37,749 nt of DNA. Origin: Comamonadaceae bacterium. GTDB taxonomy: Bacteria > Pseudomonadota > Gammaproteobacteria > Burkholderiales > Burkholderiaceae_C. A model generated the notes under the pieces. The model was not told the DNA's origin and did no database searches. It was given only the letters and a program-made list of their open reading frames with translations. Of this stretch, positions 8,119-16,697 are shown one piece after another. Where the stretch lies: the NCBI GenBank assembly GCA_947448375.1, contig CANFMY010000006.1, forward strand, positions 1 through 37,749, in the 5' to 3' direction. The first letter of the stretch is position 1. Each line of letters begins with the position of its first letter. A program made the position numbers and the translations under genes.

Positions 8119-8188
8119 GGTGTTGGGTCTCGTGGGGGTCTGTGGGCAGGGCCCTGTGCGCCGACTCTACCCCAAAGTGTCGGGCCCG

Positions 8189-10255
8189 TCACTCGGACGA
8201 TTGGGCTGTCACTTGTACCGCACAGTCGTAGAAGGTTGGCGCGCGGCCCAGGTCCGTCAGGGCCTGGCTGGTGAGTTCGTTCACGTTGGTGCCGTTCAAG
8301 CCATGGCGGCGCCACCAGATGCCCAAGCCCACCACCACGCCCGCTCGGGTGCGGTCGGTGACGCGGGCACGGCAGACATGACGTCCGCGCGCATTGAAGA
8401 CCGTCACGGTCTGACCGTCTTGCACACCGCGGGCCAGTGCGTCCTGCGGATGAATCTCCACCAGGGGTTCACCTTCGACATCACGCAGGCTGGTCACGTT
8501 GACGAAGGTCGAGTTCAGGAAGTGGCGTGCCGGTGGCGAGATCATGGCCAGCGGATACGTATCGCTTGAAGCCGGTGCCTCGTAATTGGGCAGGTAGTCG
8601 GGCAAGCCATCGAGGCCCAAGGCTTCAAGGCGCTCGCTCATGAATTCGCAACGCCCTGAGGGCGTGGGGAACTGTCCGTGAGCGAACGGGGCCTCGGGCC
8701 CGGGAATGCTGGCAAAGCCTTGTGCCATCAAGGTGGCGAAGGGCACAAACTCATGGCCGTCCGCTTGCGTCAATGCTTGGCGGCACAGGCTCTCGTCATC
8801 CTCGGCAAAGCACGCGTCATCAAACCCCATGTGGCGCGCCAGTGCACGGAAGATGTCGGTGTTGGTGCGGGCCTGGCCCAGTGGGGCAATGGCGGGTCGG
8901 TTCAGCACCACGTCAGTATGGCCATAGGTGCCATGCACGTCCCAGTGCTCGAGCTGGGTGGTGGCGGGCAGCAGGTAGTCGGCGTAGTCGGCGGTGTCGG
9001 TGCGAAAGTGCTCCAGCACCACCGTGAACAGGTCTTCGCGGGCGAAGCCCGCCACCACGCGCGCCGAGTCGGGTGCCACGGCCACCGGGTTGCTGTTGTA
9101 GACCACCAGCGCGCGCACCGGGGCATGGGGCGCATCAGGGGCGAGGTGGTTGCCAATGGTGCTCATGTTGAGCACGCGCGGTCGGCGCGAGCCCAGCAGA
9201 TCCGGGCGTTGCAGCGCCGCGGTGTTGAAACGCAGATGCCCCGAGTTGCTGAGCAACGCGCCACCCGCGCGATGTCGCCAGGCACCTGTCAAGGCCGGCA
9301 GGCAGGCGATAGCACGAACCGCATTGCCCCCGCCGCGTGCCCGCTGCACGCCATAGTTCAGGCGGATGGCCGCGGGTTGTGTGGTGCCGTAGTCGCGCGC
9401 CAGGCGCCGGATGGCGGGTGCGTCGAGTCCGCAGACCTCGGCGGCGCGCTCGGGTGGCCAGGTCAGGGCCCGGGCCTTGAGCTCGGGCCAGCCCAGCGTG
9501 TGTTGCGCCAGGTAGTCGTGGTCCAGCCAGTCATGCACGATCAACTCGTGCATGAGTGCCAGGGCCAGTGCGGCATCCGTGCCCGGTCGCAAGGCCAGGT
9601 GTTCGTCACACTTGTCGGCGGTTTCCGTGCGTCGCGGGTCGATGCAGACCAGCCGTGCGCCGTGGCGTTTGGCTTGCTGTGCCAGACGCCAGAAATGCAG
9701 GTTGCTGCCAACGGAATTGCTGCCCCAGATGAGGATCAGCTTGGCCTCGGCGAACCACTCCATCTTCATGCCCAGCTTGCCGCCCACGGTGTGCAACAGC
9801 GCCTCGGCTCCGGCACTCGCGCAGATGGTGCGGTCCAGGCGCGAGGCGCCCAGGCGGTGAAAAAACCGTGCAGCCATGGATTCGCCCTGCACCTGCCCCA
9901 TGGTGCCGGCGTAGCTGTAGGGCAGGATGGCTTCAGGGTCAACAGCCGCCAGATCCCCCAGGCGGCGGGCGATGTCTTGCAGGGCTTCATCCCAGGTGAC
10001 GGGCTCAAAGCGCGCGTTCGGGCCTTTGGGGCCCACGCGGCGCAGGGGCTGCAACAAGCGCTCAGGGTGGTAGGTGCGCTCGGTGTAGCGAGCCACCTTG
10101 GTGCACAGCACGCCGGCGGTGTGCGGATGGTCGGGGTTGCCCTGCACGCGCACCGCCACGCCCTCTTTCACGGTGGTGACCAGCGAGCAGGTGTCGGGGC
10201 AGTCGTGCGGGCAGGCGCCCAGGACCTGGGCGTCGGTCGGGGAGGGGTGCGTCAT
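8189..10255 (-). CDS. Molybdopterin-dependent oxidoreductase (DMSO-reductase family, 4Fe-4S)
   Basis: I place the start at ATG 10255, giving 688 aa; the longer track ORF reads into rlmJ. An N-terminal [4Fe-4S] motif is present as CPHDCPDTC (Cys 15, 19, 23) with Cys 51 in GVLCTK. Bis-MGD-binding and catalytic segments follow (LILIWGSNSVGSNLHFW, LVCIDPRRTETADKCD, LRPGTDAALALALMHELI). The C-terminal dinucleotide-binding domain includes LAMISPPARHFLNSTF and NARGRHVCRARVTDRTRAGVVVG. Family members oxidise or reduce small molecules such as formate, sulfoxides or nitrate; the substrate cannot be assigned. There is no Tat signal, so it is probably cytosolic. No electron-transfer subunit or cofactor-biosynthesis gene is nearby. 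Confidence 0.9.
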   Translation of the reverse strand: MTHPSPTDAQVLGACPHDCPDTCSLVTTVKEGVAVRVQGNPDHPHTAGVLCTKVARYTERTYHPERLLQPLRRVGPKGPNARFEPVTWDEALQDIARRLGDLAAVDPEAILPYSYAGTMGQVQGESMAARFFHRLGASRLDRTICASAGAEALLHTVGGKLGMKMEWFAEAKLILIWGSNSVGSNLHFWRLAQQAKRHGARLVCIDPRRTETADKCDEHLALRPGTDAALALALMHELIVHDWLDHDYLAQHTLGWPELKARALTWPPERAAEVCGLDAPAIRRLARDYGTTQPAAIRLNYGVQRARGGGNAVRAIACLPALTGAWRHRAGGALLSNSGHLRFNTAALQRPDLLGSRRPRVLNMSTIGNHLAPDAPHAPVRALVVYNSNPVAVAPDSARVVAGFAREDLFTVVLEHFRTDTADYADYLLPATTQLEHWDVHGTYGHTDVVLNRPAIAPLGQARTNTDIFRALARHMGFDDACFAEDDESLCRQALTQADGHEFVPFATLMAQGFASIPGPEAPFAHGQFPTPSGRCEFMSERLEALGLDGLPDYLPNYEAPASSDTYPLAMISPPARHFLNSTFVNVTSLRDVEGEPLVEIHPQDALARGVQDGQTVTVFNARGRHVCRARVTDRTRAGVVVGLGIWWRRHGLNGTNVNELTSQALTDLGRAPTFYDCAVQVTAQSSE

Positions 10256-10310
10256 GGGCGGATTGTGCCAGCGCTGGCGGCCTGTGTCGCCGCCCCTGCC
10301 CAGCCAGCGA

Positions 10311-11225
10311 TCAGTTGCCGCCAGATTCCACGAGGCAGGCGGCGTGGCGGTCCTGTCCCAGCAGCTGGACCAGTTGCTCCAGGGCCGGGCGCAAGGTCTT
10401 GGCCAGGGTGAACGGCGGGTTGACCAGGAAGACGCCACTGGCGGGCAGGCCGGGGCGCTGCACCTTGGTGTCGCCTTGCAGCGACACAGGCAGGGTGGAG
10501 GCCTTGCCCGACTTGACCGTCAGGGTGGCGTGCAGCCAGGACTTGCCGGCTTGTTGCGTGAGGGTGCGCAAGCGCTTGGGCAGGTCATGCGCTTCGGGGC
10601 GGCCAATGACCGGGTACCAGACCATGTAGGTGCCGGTGGGGAAGCGCTTGAGGCTGTCCTGGATGGTGGCTGCCACCCGCCCGTAGTCGGTCTTGAGTTC
10701 GTAGCTCGGATCGATGAGCACCAGGCCGCGGCGGCTGGGCGGCGGCAGGAATTTCTTCAGGCCGTCAAACCCGTCTTCGCGCAACACCGCCACGCGGCGC
10801 CCGGCATCGAGTTGTGCGACGTGCTGCTCCAGCAGCCGGGCATCACTGGGCAGTAACTCAAAGAGCTTGATTTTGTCTTGCTCTCTGAGTAAGTGATTGA
10901 TCACAAAGGGGGAGCCCGGGTAGCGCATCCACTGGCCGCGCGGGTTGAACTCGGCGACCAGGTCGAGGTAGTCTCTTATCAACGGGGAGAGCTCTCCCTG
11001 CAGTCCGGGCAGCGCCGTCACCAGCCGCTGCAGCCCGTCGAGCGCCTCTGCGCTGGTTTGCGCCCACTCACTGTCCAGCCTATACAAACCGGCACCCGCA
11101 TGGGTATCCACCGCCGTCAGCGGGACGGGTTTGTCGGCCAGGTAGCGCAGCACAGCCACCAGCACCAGGTGTTTGAGCACGTCGGCATGGTTGCCGGCAT
11201 GGAAGGCGTGGCGGTAACTGAACAT
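10311..11225 (-). CDS. rlmJ: 23S rRNA (adenine-2030-N6)-methyltransferase RlmJ
   Basis: The start at ATG 11225 (MFSYRHAFHAGNHADVLKH) matches the highly conserved RlmJ N-terminus and gives 304 aa; the upstream extension in the track is antisense to rplM-rpsI. RlmJ uses S-adenosylmethionine to methylate A2030 of 23S rRNA. Visible landmarks are the SAM-site VDTHAGAGLYRL (about 41-52), YPGSP followed by LLREQDKIKLFELLPSD, and catalytic motif IV written as DPSYELK rather than the more usual DPPY. The gene is divergent from rplM, with a 159-bp shared upstream region, and lies 55 nt from the molybdopterin gene that follows it. Confidence 0.93.
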   Translation of the reverse strand: MFSYRHAFHAGNHADVLKHLVLVAVLRYLADKPVPLTAVDTHAGAGLYRLDSEWAQTSAEALDGLQRLVTALPGLQGELSPLIRDYLDLVAEFNPRGQWMRYPGSPFVINHLLREQDKIKLFELLPSDARLLEQHVAQLDAGRRVAVLREDGFDGLKKFLPPPSRRGLVLIDPSYELKTDYGRVAATIQDSLKRFPTGTYMVWYPVIGRPEAHDLPKRLRTLTQQAGKSWLHATLTVKSGKASTLPVSLQGDTKVQRPGLPASGVFLVNPPFTLAKTLRPALEQLVQLLGQDRHAACLVESGGN

Positions 11226-11252
11226 GGGGGGGATGGTACTCCAGGGCCGGAC

Positions 11253-11261
11253 TGTTATAGA
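11253..11261 (+). promoter_or_regulatory. Probable extended -10 promoter of rplM-rpsI
   Basis: TGTTATAGA reads as TGn plus a TATAGA hexamer about 124 nt upstream of the rplM start. There is no clear -35. It would leave a leader of about 115 nt, long enough for control, though no L13-type fold is evident by eye. Confidence 0.45.
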
Positions 11262-11384
11262 ATGGAGGGCTTTCGCAGCGCCATGTGGCTCCGCGGCGAA
11301 AACTTCAACCCCACCTAAGAGGTTCCCATCAGAGGAACGCCGACCGTGGAAAAGAGCCCGCCAAACCAACTCAAGGAAATTTCC

Positions 11385-11813
11385 ATGTCTACGTTCAGCG
11401 CAAAACCCGCTGACGTGGTGCACGAGTGGTTTGTGATTGACGCCACCGACAAGGTGCTCGGACGTGTTGCCAGCGAAGCAGCACGCCGTTTGCGCGGCAA
11501 ACACAAGGCCATTTACACGCCCCACGTCGATACCGGCGACTACATTGTCGTCATCAACGCCTCCAAGATCCGTGTCACCGGCGCCAAAGAGCTGGACAAG
11601 GTCTACTACCGTCACTCGGGCTTTCCCGGCGGTATCTATGGCACCAACTTCCGCGACATGCAGGCCAAGCACCCCGGCCGCGCGCTCGAGAAGGCCGTCA
11701 AGGGCATGCTGCCCAAGGGCCCGCTCGGCTACGCCATGATCAAGAAGCTCAAGGTGTATGGCGGTGCTGAGCACCCCCACACCGCTCAGCAACCCAAAGT
11801 GTTGGAACTGTAA
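11385..11813 (+). CDS. rplM: 50S ribosomal protein L13
   Basis: L13 is an early-assembling large-subunit protein. The start at ATG 11385 follows AAGGAAAT and gives the normal 142 aa; the track start at 11346 is too early. Conserved segments are [50 protein letters not shown] and [19 protein letters not shown]. It forms the usual operon with rpsI, which starts 9 nt after this stop. Confidence 0.98.
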   Translation: MSTFSAKPADVVHEWFVIDATDKVLGRVASEAARRLRGKHKAIYTPHVDTGDYIVVINASKIRVTGAKELDKVYYRHSGFPGGIYGTNFRDMQAKHPGRALEKAVKGMLPKGPLGYAMIKKLKVYGGAEHPHTAQQPKVLEL

Positions 11814-11822
11814 GGAGCTCTC

Positions 11823-12215
11823 ATGATTGGTGAATGGAACAATGGCACCGGCCGTCGCAAATCCAGCGTCGCCCGCGTGTTTCTGAAAAAAGGCTCCGGC
11901 AAGATCACGATCAATGGCAAGGACATTTCGGCTTTCTTTGGCCGTCAAACCTCCATCATGATCGCCCGCCAGCCCCTGATGCTGACCAACCACGCCGAAA
12001 CGTTCGACGTGCAGGTCAATGTGCATGGCGGTGGCGAATCCGGCCAGGCCGGCGCTGTGCGCCACGGCATCACCCGTGCCCTGATCGACTACGACGCGAG
12101 CCTCAAGCCCGCCCTGTCGGCTGCCGGTTACGTCACCCGTGACGCCCGTGAAGTCGAACGTAAAAAGGTCGGTTTGCACTCTGCTCGCCGTCGCAAGCAG
12201 TTCAGCAAGCGCTGA
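11823..12215 (+). CDS. rpsI: 30S ribosomal protein S9
   Basis: This small-subunit protein has 130 aa, as expected. It shows [19 protein letters not shown] at the N-terminus, [19 protein letters not shown] in the middle and the basic tail RRRKQFSKR, which in ribosomes reaches the P-site tRNA. A GGAG ribosome-binding site overlaps the short gap after rplM. A clear intrinsic terminator follows 57 nt after the stop, closing the operon. Confidence 0.98.
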   Translation: MIGEWNNGTGRRKSSVARVFLKKGSGKITINGKDISAFFGRQTSIMIARQPLMLTNHAETFDVQVNVHGGGESGQAGAVRHGITRALIDYDASLKPALSAAGYVTRDAREVERKKVGLHSARRRKQFSKR

Positions 12216-12271
12216 TCCCGATGCCTCGGGGCCTGGGGGGCAGACGCCTTCCCTGCCCTGGGTCTTCACTC

Positions 12272-12305
12272 AAGCCGCCGTGGATCTCCCGGCGGCTTTT
12301 GTTTT
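12272..12305 (+). terminator. Intrinsic terminator of rplM-rpsI
   Basis: A 9-bp stem, AAGCCGCCG (12272-12280) with CGGCGGCTT (12290-12298), has a 9-nt loop and runs into TTTTGTTTT. It lies 57 nt after rpsI. Confidence 0.9.
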
Positions 12306-12417
12306 GGGACGACAGCGCCCGCCGCCCCTACACCCCCGGCCACTCCCGCGATACCCCTGCCGTCGGTATTGTTGAGAAAATTACGTTACTATTCCATTCC
12401 TATCAGAGGAAATTGCC

Positions 12418-12783
12418 ATGAGCGCTGTTGCCGAATCCCTGCCCACCGAGATGCCTGAACCGATTGTCTTCACCGACAGCGCGGCAGCCAAGGTGGCCGA
12501 CCTGATCGCCGAGGAAGGCAACCCCGACCTCAAATTGCGCGTGTTCGTGCAGGGCGGCGGTTGTTCGGGTTTCCAGTACGGTTTCACCTTTGATGAAGTC
12601 GTCAACGACGACGACACCACCATGACCAAGCATGGCGTGTCGTTGCTGATCGACGCCATGAGCTACCAGTACCTGCTGGGCGCCGAAATCGACTACAAGG
12701 AAGATTTGCAAGGCGCGCAGTTCGTCATCAAAAACCCCAATGCCACCACCACCTGCGGGTGTGGCTCTTCGTTCTCGGTCTGA
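12418..12783 (+). CDS. erpA: A-type iron-sulfur cluster insertion protein ErpA
   Basis: ErpA delivers Fe-S clusters to apo-enzymes, including those of isoprenoid synthesis. The 121 aa length and the three ligand cysteines fit the family: Cys49 in [12 protein letters not shown], and Cys113 and Cys115 in the C-terminal CGCGSSF. AGAGGAAA lies just before the ATG. The gene stands alone after the rpsI terminator, with its own upstream region of AT-rich character (GTTGAGAAAATTACGTTACT). It converges on anmK with only one base between the stop codons, so 3-prime ends of the two transcripts must overlap. Confidence 0.95.
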   Translation: MSAVAESLPTEMPEPIVFTDSAAAKVADLIAEEGNPDLKLRVFVQGGGCSGFQYGFTFDEVVNDDDTTMTKHGVSLLIDAMSYQYLLGAEIDYKEDLQGAQFVIKNPNATTTCGCGSSFSV

Positions 12784-12784
12784 T

Positions 12785-13897
12785 TCAGGCGGGGTAAACA
12801 GCGCCCAGCACGCGCGCTCCGCGCGCGCCGGTCACGGGCGGCCAGTTACCGGCTTGGCGATTGACGGTCTGCTGTGCCAGCCAGGCAAAAGCAGCCGCTT
12901 CCACTTGCAAGGGCGGCAGGCCCGCCTCCCCCGACTCCACCACTTCACCTCCGGTCAGTCCTTCGCGCAGCTGTTGCATCAGATGCAGGTTGAGGGCTCC
13001 GCCGCCACACACGATGAGTCGTTGGCAGCTCGGGCTGTGTGCTGCCAAAGCCTGCAAGCTGGCCTGGACCGTGAAGGCGGTGAGCGTGGCCTGGATGTCT
13101 GGGGGTGACAGTTCGGCGTGTGAGCGCAGACGATCAGTCAGCCAGCCCGGGTTGAACAAATCCCGCCCCGTGCTTTTGGGGGGCGGTAGCTGCAGAAACG
13201 GCTCGGCCATCAAATGCGCCAGCAGGGCCTGCTGGACCTGTCCACTGGCCGCCCAGTGGCCATCCCGATCGAAGGCCTGGCCGGTGTGGGTGTGACACCA
13301 GTGATCCATCAGCAGGTTGCCCGGGCCACAGTCAAACCCCAGCACCTCGCCCTGTGGTCCCAGCAGACTGAGGTTGGCGATGCCACCCAGGTTCAGCACC
13401 GCGGTGTGCTGCCCGGGACGACCAAAGACACGCTGATGAAACGCCGGCACCAGGGGAGCTCCTTGTCCGCCTGCTGCCACGTCCCGACTGCGAAAGTCGG
13501 CCACCACGTCAATGCCGCACCGCTCGGCCAGCAAGGCTGGCTGGTTCAACTGCAGGGTGTAGCCCGTGCCGTCGTGGAGTCCGGGTTGGTGACGCACGGT
13601 CTGACCGTGGGCGCCAATGGCGCGCACCTCACGGGCGGTCATCCCGGTCTGTTGCAGCAAATCGTTGACCACGCGGGCATAGACCTCCACCAGCGCGTTG
13701 GCCGCCAGCGCGGCACGGTGCAGTTCGTTGGGGCCCGGCGTGTTGAGAGCCTGCAATTCGGCGCGCAGCGGGCCCTCAAAGGGGGCGCTGGCATGCGCCA
13801 GCACATGAAAGGGGGTGTCGCAGCGGGCCAGAACTCCATCCACCCCATCAAGCGAGGTGCCCGACATCAGGCCGATGAAACAGCCTGCGGAACTCAC
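12785..13897 (-). CDS. anmK: Anhydro-N-acetylmuramic acid kinase
   Basis: AnmK opens the 1,6-anhydro ring of anhMurNAc and phosphorylates it with ATP to MurNAc-6-phosphate during peptidoglycan recycling. I place the start at GTG 13897, giving 370 aa, the family length. It begins MSSAGCFIGLMSGTSLDGVDG, the signature N-terminus with the ATP-binding GTSLDG loop. Further landmarks are RAIGAHGQTVRHQPG, VADFRSRDVAAGGQGAPLVPAFH, NLGGIANLS, GFDCGPGNLLMD, and VCGGGALNLHLM. The track ORF is longer because the frame stays open into the upstream gene. The GTG overlaps the stop of the M23 peptidase gene by 4 nt, linking two peptidoglycan enzymes in one operon. Confidence 0.95.
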   Translation of the reverse strand: MSSAGCFIGLMSGTSLDGVDGVLARCDTPFHVLAHASAPFEGPLRAELQALNTPGPNELHRAALAANALVEVYARVVNDLLQQTGMTAREVRAIGAHGQTVRHQPGLHDGTGYTLQLNQPALLAERCGIDVVADFRSRDVAAGGQGAPLVPAFHQRVFGRPGQHTAVLNLGGIANLSLLGPQGEVLGFDCGPGNLLMDHWCHTHTGQAFDRDGHWAASGQVQQALLAHLMAEPFLQLPPPKSTGRDLFNPGWLTDRLRSHAELSPPDIQATLTAFTVQASLQALAAHSPSCQRLIVCGGGALNLHLMQQLREGLTGGEVVESGEAGLPPLQVEAAAFAWLAQQTVNRQAGNWPPVTGARGARVLGAVYPA

Positions 13898-15273
13898 TGA
13901 ATGCTGGCGACCTGCAACGTGGCCGCTGCGCTCAGATCGACGCGAGCGGCAGCGGCCTGCTGGAGGAACTGGGCGCGGGCGTGCTCGGGCACGGGGATCG
14001 ATTCGCTCTGGCGAGCCATCAGCAACGGGTCTTTTTGCTGCCCATTGACGCGGAACTCGAAGTGCAAGTGCGGACCCGTGGCCCAGCCGGTGGCGCCCAC
14101 TGCGCCCAGTGTCTGGCTCTGACCCACCGACTGCCCCCGCTTGACATCGATGCGGCTGAGGTGGGCATAGACCGTTGAATGACCGTTGCGGTGCTTGACC
14201 ATGACCATGTTGCCGAAGCCGTTTTGCCAGCCAGCAGTCTCCACCACGCCATCGCCCACGGCGCGCACCGGCGTTCCAGTGGGCGCGCCATAGTCCACGC
14301 CCAGGTGGGCGCGCCAGGTTTGCAGGATGGGGTGAAAGCGCATCTTGAACCCGCTGGTCACGCGCGAGAAGGCCAGGGGGGAGGCCAGGTAGGCGCGACG
14401 CAGGTTCTGGCCATTCATGTTGTAGTAGTCGCCGCGGGCGGCGCCAGCTTCCTGGAACCACACGGCCTGGAAGGTTTTGCCGTTGTTGACAAATTCGGCG
14501 GACAGGACGCGACCGGCACGCAGCGGCTCACCATCGGCTTCCAGGCTTTCGTAGACCACCGAAAAACGGTCATCGCGGCGCAGCGCGCGGTGGAAATCGA
14601 TGTCGCCAGCAAAAATGTCAGCCAACTGGGTGGCAACGTGGTCGGGAATGCGCGCGTCGTCGGTGGCCGCGAAGAGCGAGGTTTGAATGGTGCCACCCGC
14701 CATGCGAGTGGTGGCCTGCAGTTTGCCGGTGTCCTGTCGCGCCACAAATCCGTTGGCGTCGCGTTCAATGGTCAGACGCTCAAACTCGAGGGCATCGTCA
14801 CGCGCCATCCAGCGCACGGTCAGTTGTTGCAGGCGATGCAGGTCGTCGGCCTCGGCCGTGACCAGCCGACCGGCACGTCCCAGCAGGGCTTTGCGGGCCA
14901 GCGGGTTGGTGCGAACAAAGTCGGCGGCAGCAGGGTCGGCCAGACCGAGTCGGCGCAGCAAGCCATCCGCGCTGTCGCTGGAGCGGGTGGTATCCGAGCG
15001 GTACAGGCGCAGGGGCGCAGCCGTGTTGGCGGCCGTCAGTTGGCTGGAGAGGTCCAATGACAGAGGCTGCACGATTTCGCGGACCGGCAGATCTGCGGCG
15101 TCCGGGCCAAGGGCCGCCACCGCGTAGGAACCGCCGGCACCAATCAGCATGACCGACGCAACAGCCAGACCGATCCGCCGCGGATGCTCATGACGCAATT
15201 GCGCGAACTGCTGGCGACACAGGCCGGCAGTCTCTCGCAAAGTGTTCAGCAACGACGACAGGAACGGATGCAA
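13894..15273 (-). CDS. M23-family peptidoglycan endopeptidase, membrane-anchored
   Basis: This is a zinc metallo-endopeptidase predicted to cut peptidoglycan cross-links. One membrane segment (IGLAVASVMLIGAGGSYAVAAL) puts the rest in the periplasm. The C-terminal LytM/M23 domain has the ligands H and D in HLGVDYGAPTGTPV, HSTVYAHLSR, and HLHFEFR. A long helical region and an OapA/NlpD-like segment lie between. The start is uncertain: the frame opens at GTG 15357, without a ribosome-binding site, while TTG 15273 is preceded by GGAG at a good distance and is preferred (459 aa). A strong promoter lies at 15381-15408. The stop overlaps the anmK start by 4 nt, so cleavage and recycling functions are coupled. 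Confidence 0.88.
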   Translation of the reverse strand: MHPFLSSLLNTLRETAGLCRQQFAQLRHEHPRRIGLAVASVMLIGAGGSYAVAALGPDAADLPVREIVQPLSLDLSSQLTAANTAAPLRLYRSDTTRSSDSADGLLRRLGLADPAAADFVRTNPLARKALLGRAGRLVTAEADDLHRLQQLTVRWMARDDALEFERLTIERDANGFVARQDTGKLQATTRMAGGTIQTSLFAATDDARIPDHVATQLADIFAGDIDFHRALRRDDRFSVVYESLEADGEPLRAGRVLSAEFVNNGKTFQAVWFQEAGAARGDYYNMNGQNLRRAYLASPLAFSRVTSGFKMRFHPILQTWRAHLGVDYGAPTGTPVRAVGDGVVETAGWQNGFGNMVMVKHRNGHSTVYAHLSRIDVKRGQSVGQSQTLGAVGATGWATGPHLHFEFRVNGQQKDPLLMARQSESIPVPEHARAQFLQQAAAARVDLSAAATLQVASIQ

Positions 15274-15380
15274 ACCACAACTCCAAGGAACCCGATGCAA
15301 CGGGTTGCTCACGCCAGCGGGCACAAGCTGCCAGCGCACAAAAGGAAGACACGCCACGTAAAATCGTGGACGAAGCCAGC

Positions 15381-15408
15381 ATTATAGCGGGCAAGCCCCA
15401 ACCTGCAA
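15381..15408 (-). promoter_or_regulatory. Sigma-70 promoter for the M23 peptidase-anmK operon
   Basis: Minus strand: TTGCAG (15403-15408), a 16-bp spacer, then the consensus TATAAT (15381-15386). The start of transcription would be near 15374, about 100 nt before the preferred TTG. This consensus -10 lies in the region shared with tyrS. Confidence 0.75.
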
Positions 15409-15434
15409 GCCTTTGGAAAATCCAAAAAACTCAT

Positions 15435-16697
15435 ATGAATCAACCCCTTGCGTCGCACAATGAATCTTCTGCCAGTGGTCGGGCCGCCTATCCGGTGACT
15501 GACCGGGTACAGGAAGCCCTGGCGGTGAGCCTGCGCGGCTGCGAGGAATTGATCCCGCAGGACGAGTGGGTGCGCAAGCTGGCACGTTCGGAGGCGACCG
15601 GACAAGCGCTGCGCATCAAGCTGGGCCTGGACCCCACCGCGCCCGATATCCACATCGGTCACACGGTCGTGCTCAACAAGATGCGGCAACTGCAAGACCT
15701 GGGGCACCAGGTGATTTTCCTGATCGGCGACTTCACCACCATGATCGGTGACCCGTCAGGTCGCAACAGCACGCGCCCCCCGCTCACGCGCGAGCAAATC
15801 GAGTCCAATGCCCAGACCTACTACAAGCAGGCCAGCCTGGTGCTGGACCCGGCTCGCACCGAGATTCGCTACAACAGCGAGTGGAGCGATCCGCTGGGCG
15901 CGCGCGGCATGATCCAGCTCGCGGCCAAGTACACCGTGGCCCGCATGATGGAGCGCGACGATTTCAACAAGCGCTTCAAGGGCGGCCAGTCGATCAGCGT
16001 GCATGAGTTCCTGTATCCGCTGATGCAAGGGTACGACAGTGTGGCCCTCAAGTCCGACCTGGAGCTCGGCGGCACCGACCAAAAATTCAACTTGCTGGTG
16101 GGGCGTCACCTGCAGCAGGAATACGGGCAGGAGCCCCAGTGCATTCTGACCATGCCGTTGCTCGAGGGGCTGGACGGCGTGGACAAGATGTCCAAGAGCA
16201 AGAACAACTACATCGGCATCACCGAGGACGCCAACACCATGTTTGCCAAGGTGTTGTCCATCAGTGACGACTTGATGTGGCGCTGGTTCACCTTGCTCAG
16301 CTTTCGCTCGATGTCCGAGATTGATGCGTTGCGCCGCGAGATCGAGGGCGGGCGCAACCCCAAAGACGCCAAGGTGCTGCTGGCCAAGGAAATCACCGCA
16401 CGCTTTCACAGCGCAGCGGCTGCCGATGCTGCCGAGCAGGACTTCATCAACCGCAGCCGTGGCGGCGTGCCGGACGAGATTCCCGAGGTGTCACTGGACG
16501 GCGCGCCGATGGGCATCGGCGCCTTGTTGAAATCAGCGGGTCTCGCGCCCTCCACCAGCGAAGCCCATCGCTTGATCGAGGGCGGGGGCGTGCGGGTGGA
16601 TTCCGCCGTGGTGTCGGACAAGGGCCTGAAGCTCAGCGCCGGCACGTATGTGGTGCAGGTGGGCAAGCGCAAGTTCTCGCGCGTGACCCTGCGGTGA
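15435..16697 (+). CDS. tyrS: Tyrosyl-tRNA synthetase
   Basis: A class I aminoacyl-tRNA synthetase that charges tRNA-Tyr. I place the start at ATG 15435 (MNQPLASHNESS), 420 aa; upstream in-frame sequence in the track is promoter DNA. The HIGH motif is exact at residues 73-76 (PDIHIGHTVV), followed by FLIGDFTTMIGDPSGR. The second signature is KMSKSKNN. A C-terminal S4 RNA-binding domain includes EAHRLIEGGGVRVD. No good Shine-Dalgarno is visible before the ATG. The stop overlaps the next gene (GTGA at 16694-16697), which is translationally coupled. Confidence 0.97.
   Translation: MNQPLASHNESSASGRAAYPVTDRVQEALAVSLRGCEELIPQDEWVRKLARSEATGQALRIKLGLDPTAPDIHIGHTVVLNKMRQLQDLGHQVIFLIGDFTTMIGDPSGRNSTRPPLTREQIESNAQTYYKQASLVLDPARTEIRYNSEWSDPLGARGMIQLAAKYTVARMMERDDFNKRFKGGQSISVHEFLYPLMQGYDSVALKSDLELGGTDQKFNLLVGRHLQQEYGQEPQCILTMPLLEGLDGVDKMSKSKNNYIGITEDANTMFAKVLSISDDLMWRWFTLLSFRSMSEIDALRREIEGGRNPKDAKVLLAKEITARFHSAAAADAAEQDFINRSRGGVPDEIPEVSLDGAPMGIGALLKSAGLAPSTSEAHRLIEGGGVRVDSAVVSDKGLKLSAGTYVVQVGKRKFSRVTLR

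Noticed and set aside
8678-10411. 577-aa plus-strand ORF over the molybdopterin gene
   Set aside because: It is the reverse-frame shadow of a well-supported oxidoreductase in GC-rich DNA; no recognisable domain.
10311-12269. 652-aa version of RlmJ
   Set aside because: The first 348 residues are antisense to rplM and rpsI; the conserved RlmJ start MFSYRHAFHAGNH is at 11225.
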